Assembly: GCA_012961725.1 (NCBI GenBank)
Contig: DTYU01000001.1
Coordinates: forward strand, 1 to 9,950
Length of the DNA stretch: 9,950 bases
Reading direction: 5' to 3'
Origin: Desulfotomaculum sp.
Lineage (GTDB): Bacteria; Bacillota; Desulfotomaculia; Desulfotomaculales; Ammonificaceae
Shown here: piece after piece, positions 1 through 6,397 of the stretch
Numbering within the stretch: position 1 is the first letter of the stretch
Layout of the letters: each line of letters begins with the position of its first letter
Notes under the pieces: generated by a model
The model's database searches: none
The model's input: the letters and a program-made list of their open reading frames with translations, nothing else
What the model was told of the DNA's origin: nothing
Position numbers and translations under genes: made by a program

Positions 1-1167
1 CTCGTAAACGGCGTAGAAATCACGGTGGATGTGGCACCTTTTGTGGTCGATGGCCGGATCATGGTGCCCATCCGCTGGGTGGCCGTCGGGATGGGAGTTG
101 ACGTCGAGTGGGATGAACCGCTCCAGACGGTCATTCTCTCCTTTGAAGGGGCGGGTACTTCCGGAGAGAATGGCCAGCCGCCTGCACCTGCGGCGGACGA
201 GTCTGCGCCGGTTTCTCCTGTCGAGCCGGCCGCCCGGGAGCTGCGTGCCGTCCGCTGGGTCCTGCCCGAGGAGGCGGTCCTTTCGCGGGAGTTTACCTGG
301 GAGCATGAGGGCGTCTGGTGGCGGTGGCGCATCGACATCCCGCAGGAGACGTATGCCTATTACGCCGGGCTTGAGCGCGCGCCGACGGACGACTATTCGA
401 TCTACGCCACCGATTCCGCCGACGACTTCTTGATTTCGGTTTTGGCGGCAAGGTTTGCGGAAACGGCATCGGCCTGGGGGTGTTCGCCGGCGGAGACCAT
501 AGACTTTGTCGCCGCTTTTGCCCAAGGCATCCGGTACCGGCAGGACGATGCATCCAAAGGGGTCAAGGAATACCCCCGGTTTCCGGTAGAGACGCTCGTT
601 GACGGAGAGGGCGATTGCGAAGACAAGAGCGTCTTGCTTGGCGCCATCCTGCAAGAGATGGGGTACGATGCGGTGCTGCTTATGCTTACGGAGGAAAACC
701 ACATGGCCGTCGGCGTCGGGGGTGTGGAGCTGACGGGCACCTACTACGCCTATGAAGGCTCGCGCTACTACTACCTTGAGGCCTCCAGGCCCGGCTGGGC
801 GGTCGGCGAGATTCCGGAGGAGACCCGGGCCAGCACCCGCATCCTACCGCTCGTGCCGAAGCCGGTGCTGACGCATGAGTGGAGTTCAAAAGGCGTCTGG
901 GGCGGCCTGTTGGAACTGACCGTAAGGGTGCGAAACTATGGCTCCGCCACCGCCCGGAATACCAAGGTCTACGCGGCGCTTGATGCCGGGAGCGGCTTAG
1001 TGTACGACCAGGTCTGGTCTCGGCCGCTCGACCTTGCGCCCCGCAACGAGGGCACTTTTACGCTCTTCTTGCAACTGCCCCGGAGCGGTTACACCCGCCT
1101 GCTTGTGAAGGTTGTGGCCGACGGCTGCCTCATGGACGAGAGCACCTCCGAATGGTTCGGCAGTTAG
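1..1167 (+). CDS. Surface protein: stalk domain, transglutaminase-like domain, C-terminal Ig-like domain (5' end missing)
   Basis: The reading frame is open from the first base, so the start lies upstream; the GTG at 25 is only an internal valine. Residues numbered from base 1. Residues about 1-50 match the repeat of the copper amine oxidase N-terminal-like 'stalk' family (VDGRIMVPIRWVAVGMG, then a W-D pattern), common on exported proteins of Clostridia. A Pro/Ala/Glu-rich linker follows. A transglutaminase-like (papain-fold) domain spans about 90-265, with a visible triad: Cys206 in GDCEDKS (616-618), His234 in NHMAVGV (700-702) and an acidic Glu260 in YYYLEAS (778-780). The last 95 residues form a beta-rich domain resembling CARDB/Ig folds (VRVRNYGSATARNTKVY). 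Such proteins are usually peptidases or cross-linkers at the cell surface; the actual substrate cannot be read. The signal peptide and further stalk repeats would be upstream. The gene converges on the - strand gene ending at 1220. Confidence 0.85.
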   Translation, partial: LVNGVEITVDVAPFVVDGRIMVPIRWVAVGMGVDVEWDEPLQTVILSFEGAGTSGENGQPPAPAADESAPVSPVEPAARELRAVRWVLPEEAVLSREFTWEHEGVWWRWRIDIPQETYAYYAGLERAPTDDYSIYATDSADDFLISVLAARFAETASAWGCSPAETIDFVAAFAQGIRYRQDDASKGVKEYPRFPVETLVDGEGDCEDKSVLLGAILQEMGYDAVLLMLTEENHMAVGVGGVELTGTYYAYEGSRYYYLEASRPGWAVGEIPEETRASTRILPLVPKPVLTHEWSSKGVWGGLLELTVRVRNYGSATARNTKVYAALDAGSGLVYDQVWSRPLDLAPRNEGTFTLFLQLPRSGYTRLLVKVVADGCLMDESTSEWFGS

Positions 1168-1177
1168 TTTCGAATGA

Positions 1178-1194
1178 CCGCAGAGCGGGCTTTT
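1178..1194 (+). terminator. Possible weak intrinsic terminator after the surface-protein gene
   Basis: Eleven bases past the TAG stop there is a short inverted repeat, CCGC (1178-1181) and GCGG (1185-1188), with a 3-base loop, followed by GC and four T (1191-1194). The stem is only four base pairs and the T tract is short, so this is a weak candidate. It lies between convergent genes, where a terminator is expected. Confidence 0.3.
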
Positions 1195-1219
1195 GGCTTT
1201 GAGAACACAGGTCTATCGT

Positions 1220-1678
1220 TCAGCTTTTCGGTACATAGATCCTCTCGGCATCAATGATGTGGATGACCTGCCAGCCTCCGGCGGCCAGGTGGGCGGCGAT
1301 AAAGCGGCGGTGGCACTTCCAGGGAAAACGCTCGCTGCACAGGATAGCGGTCGGGATACTCTTGGCCAGGGACGCCAGCTCTTCCAGGCCCTCGCGGAAG
1401 GCGGCGGTTTGGGTGTAGGCCTCGTAGCCCCCCGGCCGGTAGCCGCCCAATTTCTCTCCGAGGTAGCGATAGGCCACGCCTACCTCCTCAAGTTGTGCAG
1501 CCAGGTTGGGCCGGTCAAAATGCGGGTAGCGCCTGCTCGACGGGAAGCGCCGCACATCAGCAATGAGGCCGATAGCATACCGCCTTAAGATCCCAAAGAA
1601 CTCCTCCGGCGTTCTTGAGCTGGTGCCCAGTGTATAGATGGTACGGCCTACGGCGTACGGTTCGGTTTTGTCCGGCAA
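1220..1678 (-). CDS. DUF488 family protein
   Basis: The protein of 152 residues has the DUF488 signatures in order: a first beta strand with IYTLGTSSRTPEEF, a DVRRFPSSRRYPHF segment, YRYLGEKLGGYRPGGYEAY in the middle, and ILCSERFPWKCHRRFIAAHL near the end, with the conserved Cys-x4-Pro-x-x-Cys-His region. The biochemical role of the family is not established; it is a small cytosolic domain, sometimes suggested to act on nucleic acids. The start is chosen as TTG at 1678 because a full AGGAGG (1687-1692) lies eight bases upstream. The in-frame GTG at 1687 overlaps that site and is therefore unlikely to initiate. No signal peptide or membrane segment is visible. Over 100 bases separate it from the phosphatase gene upstream on the same strand. 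Confidence 0.85.
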   Translation of the reverse strand: MPDKTEPYAVGRTIYTLGTSSRTPEEFFGILRRYAIGLIADVRRFPSSRRYPHFDRPNLAAQLEEVGVAYRYLGEKLGGYRPGGYEAYTQTAAFREGLEELASLAKSIPTAILCSERFPWKCHRRFIAAHLAAGGWQVIHIIDAERIYVPKS

Positions 1679-1686
1679 AAGGTTCA

Positions 1687-1692
1687 CCTCCT
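1687..1692 (-). promoter_or_regulatory. Ribosome binding site that sets the DUF488 start
   Basis: AGGAGG on the - strand lies eight bases before TTG 1678. It overlaps the longer-ORF GTG at 1685-1687, so the shorter start is preferred. Confidence 0.6.
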
Positions 1693-1807
1693 GAGGGGCA
1701 CACAGCGAAGTTCAGTGCCTCCCCTACCATGGAGCAGTAAACCGGTCAAATGGCGCTTTTTAGGAGCGGCTAACGCGGCAGAGACCGGCTTCAGGATGCG
1801 GCTCTTT

Positions 1808-2530
1808 CTATGCCTGCACGAGCAAATATTTACTTGGCAGCTCCAGCAGCGTGAGCACACCGGTGGCGTAGACCCCTGTATCGGTGCAGATCTTCTTGGA
1901 GCCGAACCACGGACGCAGATGGGTGCAGCCCTCGCCGATCATATGGAGAAGCACCGGCACCGGCGTGTGGCCGAAGATCACCGTCTTCGTGCCGCAGGGG
2001 GCGGGGTGGAGCCAGAACTTTGGATCCCTGCTCCACAGGAGCGTGTGGCGGTCCTGCAGCGGCAGGGGGACGCCGGGCTGCAGCCCTGCGTGGACGAAGA
2101 CGTAGTCGCTCTCCTCGTGGTATAGCGGCAGCGAAGAGAGAAACTCTATGCATTCGGGCGGAATATGCTGTTGGATCAGTTCAACAACTGTCTCCGGGAA
2201 GAACTGCAGGAGTGCTTCGGCATCCCCTGCAGGCGCCCCGAAGCTCGCGAGTGTCCTTGCACCGCCGTTAATCATCCAGTTTGACGCGGCGGACGGCTCC
2301 CCCTTGGCGGCATTGAGGAGCATATCTTCGTGGTTGCCGATCAGGGCCACCGCCCCTTCCTGGACCAGTTCTATCACGAGTTCGAGCGTGCCCCTGGCGT
2401 CGGGACCCCGGTCGATATAGTCGCCGAGCAGGAAAAGGCGGTCCTCGCCAGGCTTATATTTGACCTCGTCCAAGAGACGGGTCAGCAGCCGGCCATAACC
2501 GTGAATATCGGAAGCGACCAGTAAACGCAT
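1808..2530 (-). CDS. Metallophosphoesterase, PP1/PrpA-like protein phosphatase family
   Basis: The 240-residue protein has the complete phosphoprotein phosphatase (calcineurin-like) metal site: SDIHG (residues 7-11), GDYIDRG (36-42) and GNHED (65-69), followed by the later histidine motifs YVFVHAGL and VIFGHTPV. These ligate the two catalytic metals. The size and motif set fit bacterial serine/threonine phosphatases of the PrpA/PP1 type; symmetrical diadenosine tetraphosphatase (ApaH) has the same fold, so the substrate is open. ATG at 2530 is preceded by AGGAAAAG about 11 bases upstream. No signal peptide or membrane helix is seen, so it is cytosolic. It sits 68 bases downstream of the unrecognised 269-residue gene on the same strand, so the two may be co-transcribed. 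Confidence 0.88.
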   Translation of the reverse strand: MRLLVASDIHGYGRLLTRLLDEVKYKPGEDRLFLLGDYIDRGPDARGTLELVIELVQEGAVALIGNHEDMLLNAAKGEPSAASNWMINGGARTLASFGAPAGDAEALLQFFPETVVELIQQHIPPECIEFLSSLPLYHEESDYVFVHAGLQPGVPLPLQDRHTLLWSRDPKFWLHPAPCGTKTVIFGHTPVPVLLHMIGEGCTHLRPWFGSKKICTDTGVYATGVLTLLELPSKYLLVQA

Positions 2531-2598
2531 CTTACACTCTTTTCCTGCCGGAGGGTCTTCGGCTCTTTTTCCGGGGCATGACGCCCTTTTTTTTCCGC

Positions 2599-3408
2599 TT
2601 ACGAGAAGAGGTCGAACTTCTTAAAGCACAGGTAGCGGTCGGCGATGTGCATGAGCGGCTTTCGCGCCAAGAAAAAGCTGTCGGCAAGCGTCCTTAAAAC
2701 CGAGTTCGTCTCCGCCTGCGCCGGTCGGCGGTCCTCGCTGGCCATGCGGTAGAATCTGCTTCCTTCTTCTATATAGTCATCTATATCCCGGCTCTTCCGG
2801 GAAAAGAAGGCGGGTCTGCGGGCTTTTGTGAACGGGTAGCGCAGTTCTTGCTCGATATACTCAGGATAGATCGAGGTCAGAAAAAGACACAGATCACCGA
2901 TCCGCCGGTATAGCGGGAAACGGTACTCCTCGTCGACCAACTGGGCAAGGTCTTGGAGGTCGTCGACGCTCAGATCCGAGTACCGCTTGCTGTACAGCCT
3001 GCCTCTTACCCGGTAATATACGGTGGCGCTGTGGGTCCGCGTGAAGGAGGCCAGCATCCCCGCTAAATAACGCCGCACCTTCCCTTGCGCTAACAGTTCG
3101 CCGGCCTGCGGGGCGTCGAAGACCGGAATTGTGGCGCTGAAGGCCGCCTTTTCGTAAGTGTATCGCTGCGCCTTAAGTTCGCGTTTGGCCTGACGCAGCA
3201 GGACCTCGAAGAAGAGATAGGGCGAGATACGCACAAAGACTTCTTCTTCGTTCATCACCCGTTGAAAGAGCTTGGGATCATCGAGCATTATATCGAGCAG
3301 GTCAGGCTTGTCCCAAACGATCTCCCTGATGTTATCGTAGTCACGGCGTTTGGTGGCCACCGTCTCAATAATAAAGTTCAGATCGGTAAGCGAAAGCTTG
3401 TCGACCAT
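2599..3408 (-). CDS. Hypothetical protein, mostly helical, 269 residues
   Basis: I do not recognise a family. The protein is soluble and charged, predicted mostly alpha-helical, with no signal peptide, membrane segment, repeat or catalytic motif. An N-terminal third (LTDLNFIIETVATKRRDYDN) precedes a region rich in Leu, Arg, Glu and Tyr. It ends in KKFDLFS, with the only two Cys near residues 175 and 263. The start is taken as ATG 3408, because AGAGGA sits six bases before it; the TTG at 3414 would directly abut that site. It is divergent from the PAS-GGDEF-HD-GYP gene and lies upstream of the phosphatase gene, so a signalling link is possible but unsupported. Its coding quality (long open frame, good ribosome binding site, codon use like the neighbours) makes it very likely a real gene. 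Confidence 0.75.
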   Translation of the reverse strand: MVDKLSLTDLNFIIETVATKRRDYDNIREIVWDKPDLLDIMLDDPKLFQRVMNEEEVFVRISPYLFFEVLLRQAKRELKAQRYTYEKAAFSATIPVFDAPQAGELLAQGKVRRYLAGMLASFTRTHSATVYYRVRGRLYSKRYSDLSVDDLQDLAQLVDEEYRFPLYRRIGDLCLFLTSIYPEYIEQELRYPFTKARRPAFFSRKSRDIDDYIEEGSRFYRMASEDRRPAQAETNSVLRTLADSFFLARKPLMHIADRYLCFKKFDLFS

Positions 3409-3594
3409 AGGCAATCCTCTCCCGCTGAAGGCTCTTTATGTCAAGTTTACTACAGGGTGCACGATGCGGGAATAGGTGAGCATTTTTTTGTTTCAGGCAA
3501 AAGTCGGCAGGAAAAACAGACCAAGCAGCGAAGAAATCTACGAAACAAGAGCGAGAATCTTTAAGGCTTCTTGTCGCAAAGTGTAGTGTTTACT

Positions 3595-3629
3595 CCAAAC
3601 CGCAGAAATGCCATCAACAGGCGGCTTGG
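3595..3629 (+). other. Imperfect inverted repeat in the leader of the c-di-GMP gene
   Basis: CCAAACCGC (3595-3603) can pair with GCGGCTTGG (3621-3629), eight of nine pairs plus one A/C mismatch, around a 17-base loop. The loop holds the first in-frame ATG (3608), which has no ribosome binding site. This favours a later start and leaves a structured leader. Whether it has any regulatory role is unknown. Confidence 0.25.
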
Positions 3630-3685
3630 GTTTTGAAAGCAAAAAAAATAGCAGGGCCGAGAGAACTGGGAGTTGGACCGTAAAT

Positions 3686-5290
3686 ATGGAACTGGGGGCG
3701 GAAAGCGTGAACTCCCGACGGAAAGGAGAGCTTCACCGGCTGGTGGACGCTTTGCCAGAGGAAAGAATGGAAGCTGCCGAGAGATTGCTAAAGCTCTTGC
3801 TCGTTGAAGGAAGGGAACTCCCGCTGGAAAGGTTAGGTGAGAGGCTGCGCCTGCTCGAGCGCATCATCGACTCCCTGCCGGACGGTGTCCTCGCCGTTGA
3901 CCGAGAGGGCAGGGTGATCCTCTGGAACATCGCCGTAGAGAGGATGACAGGGGTCAGGAAGGGAGAGATCTTGGGCAGGGGCGAATATGCTTGCGCCGTC
4001 CCGTTTTACGGGGAACCCAGGCCCATTCTGGTAAACCTGGTGCTTGGCGATGGGAAGGAACGGGAACAAACGTACGAGCGGATCGAGCGGAAGGGCGATG
4101 TCGTTACGGGTGAGGGCTATGCCCCGTGCGTTTACGGCGGAAGGGGGCTTCATTTCTGGACCCTGGCGGCGCCGATCTACGACGAGGAAGGGAACCTGCT
4201 TGGGGCGGCTCAGTGCATCCGCGACATCGGCGAGCGCAAAAAGATGGAGGAGGAGTTGAAGTACTGGAGTACGCATGATGCTCTCACCGGGGCTTACAAC
4301 CGGGCCTTCTTCGAGGAGGAACTGCGGCGGCTGGAGAAGGGCCGCTCCTTCCCGGTGAGCCTCATCGTATGCGACCTCGACGGCCTCAAGGTGGTTAACG
4401 ACGCTCTGGGCCACGAGCAGGGTGATGACCTCCTGCACCGCGCGGCGAGTGCAATCGCGGGCTGCGTACGCGGATCAGACGTGATGGCGCGGGTCGGCGG
4501 GGACGAGTTTGCCGTTATCTTGCCGAAGACGGATGGCCGGACAGCGGAGGAAGTGGTCGAGCGCATCATGGAGGCAGTGAGGAAAGACAATGCTGAGCAC
4601 CCGGATTTCCCAATGAGTCTCTCCGTCGGCGTGGCAACGGCGGAAGATGCTTCTCGACCGCTCCAGGAGGTATACGCAGAAGCCGACAACGCCATGTACC
4701 GGGACAAGCTTGCCAGGGGTGCCGACCCGCACCGTACGGTTGTCCGCGTGCTCAAAGCGGCCCTGGCAGAGAAGGATTTCGTGGCCGAGGGGCATACGGA
4801 GCGGGTGAAGGGGCTGGCCTGTATGCTTGGCGAGGCGGTGGGGCTCTCAAGGACCTACATGGATACCCTCCGGCTGCTGGCTGACGTGCACGACATAGGC
4901 AAGTTGGGAGTGCCGGAGCAGATTCTTTTCAAACCATCGAGGCTCACCGAAGAGGAGTGGGAGGAAGTAAAGCGGCACCCCGAGGTGGGGTACCGGATCG
5001 CCCTTTCTTCGCCGGAGCTTGCCCCGGTGGCGGAACTGATCCGCCAGCACCACGAGCGGTGGAACGGGAATGGTTATCCCAAAGGGCTGCGCGGTGAGGA
5101 GACCAACATCTTGAGCCGCATCCTTGCTATAGCCGACGCCTACGACGCGATGACCTCGGCACGACCCTACCGCCCTCCCCTCTCACATGAAGAGGCCCTA
5201 AGCGAACTGAAGCGGTGCGCGGGGACCCAGTTCGACCCGCACCTGGTAGAGATTTTTGTAAAATTGCTCACGGAGAAGGAAGAGCCGTGA
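3686..5290 (+). CDS. PAS-GGDEF-HD-GYP protein (c-di-GMP synthesis and breakdown)
   Basis: Residues below are numbered from the furthest upstream in-frame ATG (3608). A helical stretch LHRLVDALPEERMEAA (43-58) is followed by a PAS sensor domain (about 82-215), a diguanylate cyclase domain (about 220-375) and an HD-GYP phosphodiesterase domain (about 385-555). The cyclase active site GGDEF is intact at 297-301. The product-inhibition site RGSD (288-291) sits exactly five residues before it, as in inhibited cyclases. The HD-GYP part keeps HDIGK (428-432) and HHERWNGNGYP (481-491). Both opposing activities are therefore predicted, presumably switched by the PAS domain. No membrane helix is seen, so the enzyme is cytosolic. 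The start is uncertain: ATG 3686 follows GGGAG by 12 bases, and GTG 3707 follows a G-rich stretch and leads straight into the conserved helix. The gene is transcribed away from the hypothetical gene at 2599-3408. Confidence 0.9.
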   Translation: MELGAESVNSRRKGELHRLVDALPEERMEAAERLLKLLLVEGRELPLERLGERLRLLERIIDSLPDGVLAVDREGRVILWNIAVERMTGVRKGEILGRGEYACAVPFYGEPRPILVNLVLGDGKEREQTYERIERKGDVVTGEGYAPCVYGGRGLHFWTLAAPIYDEEGNLLGAAQCIRDIGERKKMEEELKYWSTHDALTGAYNRAFFEEELRRLEKGRSFPVSLIVCDLDGLKVVNDALGHEQGDDLLHRAASAIAGCVRGSDVMARVGGDEFAVILPKTDGRTAEEVVERIMEAVRKDNAEHPDFPMSLSVGVATAEDASRPLQEVYAEADNAMYRDKLARGADPHRTVVRVLKAALAEKDFVAEGHTERVKGLACMLGEAVGLSRTYMDTLRLLADVHDIGKLGVPEQILFKPSRLTEEEWEEVKRHPEVGYRIALSSPELAPVAELIRQHHERWNGNGYPKGLRGEETNILSRILAIADAYDAMTSARPYRPPLSHEEALSELKRCAGTQFDPHLVEIFVKLLTEKEEP

Positions 5291-5369
5291 AGCAGCGGGT
5301 GCTATGAGCCATGTGCGTAACCCTGGTAGCTCTGCAGACCACTTCCCAGCCGTAGGAGGTGTGGATGGA

Positions 5370-5607
5370 TAATCCACGGAAAATAGGCGGTGAAACTGGG
5401 CGTACGGGACGAGGTGGCGTACCTTGTGCGCCCTTCTCGATCCTCTCTGCAAACAGAATGCCTCTTTCAATAGTCTCACTCTTTGAGGTATCCCGAGATC
5501 GGCGATCCCCTTGAACCCCATCTATACCGGATGGGTTCCGGGACTGCCGCCTCAATTTCTACTAAATTCAGGACATCCTCACCGTGAAGCAGTTGCTCCG
5601 CGGCAAC
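5370..5607 (-). pseudogene. Probable decayed coding remnant, faintly MNT/HepT toxin-antitoxin-like
   Basis: The 424 bases from 5291 to 5714 hold no convincing intact gene. On the - strand, gene-like fragments occur in different frames. One reads AAEQLLHGEDVLNLVEIEAA (about 5545-5607), reminiscent of the C-terminal part of minimal nucleotidyltransferases. The next, in another frame, reads IADLGIPQRVRLLKEAF and later KVRHLVPYAQFHRL (about 5370-5510), reminiscent of HepT/DUF86 proteins. The order MNT then HepT is one found in such modules. The resemblance is by eye and weak; no catalytic GSxxxG/DxD motif or RxxxxH motif survives. A short + strand frame from ATG 5364 has a good AGGAGGT in front of it, but its 49-residue product looks like no protein. 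Treat this as a likely relic. Confidence 0.27.
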
Positions 5608-5714
5608 GCGCGGATTTGACCTCCCTCTAAGCGGGTGGTGCTTAGAAACCTCATCCCAAGCAATTGGCCGCCGGCGGCTTTGCCGTACACCGGATACATT
5701 TTGGGGTGTACTGC

Positions 5715-6089
5715 CTACTTGTTCCATAATCCGTGGAGGTTGCAATACTCCCGTGCCGTCACCTCCTCTGCCTCAATACGGAACGAGGCCTCGGGCGCGT
5801 CTCCCGGCTTGAGAAACTGCCGGTAGGCCTTCCCCCCGGCGATGAGTTCTATCCACTCGATGTAATGACTTTCCTCCATCGGGTGGGCAACGCTCCCGAC
5901 TCTTACTTTGAAACCACCGCTGACCTTTTCGACTACCGGGACGTGTTTCTCTCGGGCGGCGTCAACCGTGTTCTCAACCAAGAGCTTCATCGGCCGGCCG
6001 CAGCAGACGAGTTCTCCCCTGCCTTCATGGATCACCTCCGCCATGTTTCCGCAGACTTCGCACTTGTAAATCTCGAGTCTCTTGGTCAT
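5715..6089 (-). CDS. dfx: Desulfoferrodoxin (superoxide reductase, two-iron-centre class)
   Basis: The 124-residue protein reduces superoxide to hydrogen peroxide in the cytosol of anaerobes, using electrons usually delivered by rubredoxin. The N-terminal desulforedoxin-like domain has the four iron ligands: CEVC (residues 9-12 region) and the adjacent pair in LVCCGRPM. The catalytic centre is complete: Glu-Lys-His in REKHVPV, two histidines in AHPMEESHYIEWIE, and Cys and His in CNLHGLW at the C-terminus. The size matches the two-centre class. ATG 6089 is preceded by GAGGAGGT at a good distance; an in-frame extension to 6140 has no ribosome binding site and no homology. The peroxiredoxin gene lies 308 bases upstream on the same strand, and the pair would act in sequence on superoxide then H2O2. 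No rubredoxin gene is in the window. Confidence 0.95.
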   Translation of the reverse strand: MTKRLEIYKCEVCGNMAEVIHEGRGELVCCGRPMKLLVENTVDAAREKHVPVVEKVSGGFKVRVGSVAHPMEESHYIEWIELIAGGKAYRQFLKPGDAPEASFRIEAEEVTAREYCNLHGLWNK

Positions 6090-6195
6090 GGTACACCTCC
6101 TCAAATTTTTACCTACAGGCCCACGGAAGCCTCGTACCAAAAAGAAAGGCTGGGTCGCGCCCTCCCCTAGGCTTCAGTAATCCTCGCAAAAAAGC

Positions 6196-6380
6196 TCAAA
6201 TGCGCTGGTGGATGAGTACAAGGGACAGCTCCCGCACCTCATCCGCGGACATGAACGTTCCCCAGCCCTGCCTTCCGTCAAAGATCGGCCCAAACATTGA
6301 TTCCGTGGCCGCTCGACCTAATGCCAAAGCTCATGCAAGAGCGTAATCTTTGACCCGGGCAACGCCCAACGTTGCACCGC
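6196..6380 (-). pseudogene. Broken short coding remnant with an HExxH-like motif
   Basis: This covers most of the 308-base gap between the desulfoferrodoxin and peroxiredoxin genes. On the - strand one frame reads ALPGSKITLLHELWH and then stops (TAG 6318-6320). The adjoining frame continues LGRAATESMFGPIFDGRQGW, then FMSADEVRELSLVLIHQRI, to TGA at 6196-6198. A single-base indel near 6320 would join them into one peptide with HELWH, a zinc-peptidase-type HExxH motif. The second frame is itself interrupted upstream by TGA (6331-6333). The family cannot be named. ATG 6297 could start a 33-residue peptide, but no good ribosome binding site precedes it. The best reading is a truncated, frameshifted gene remnant. 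Confidence 0.3.
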
Positions 6381-6397
6381 CTACTTACAACCGTTGC

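Noticed and set aside
1808..2524. Several + strand open frames opposite the phosphatase gene
   Set aside because: They are antisense to a gene with all family motifs and encode Arg/Pro/Ser-rich sequences without homology-like features.
2574..2594. GGGC/GCCC hairpin followed by eight T on the + strand
   Set aside because: No + strand gene ends nearby and the stem is four pairs. On the - strand, where the genes are, it is preceded by A's and not followed by T's, so it cannot be their terminator.
3439..3444. TTGACA on the - strand upstream of the 269-residue gene as a -35 box
   Set aside because: No acceptable -10 box lies 16-19 bases downstream.
3415..3607. c-di-GMP (GEMM-type) riboswitch in the leader of the c-di-GMP gene
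   Set aside because: A GCAAAG-like piece occurs near 3575-3580, but the other conserved blocks and paired elements of the class are not seen.
5476..5745. 89-residue - strand open frame overlapping the end of desulfoferrodoxin
   Set aside because: Its start lies inside the desulfoferrodoxin gene with no ribosome binding site. Only a short internal part looks protein-like, so it is treated as part of a relic.
6331..6333. Second in-frame TGA as another selenocysteine codon
   Set aside because: The frame around it is short, frameshifted and unrecognisable, and no conserved redox motif surrounds it.
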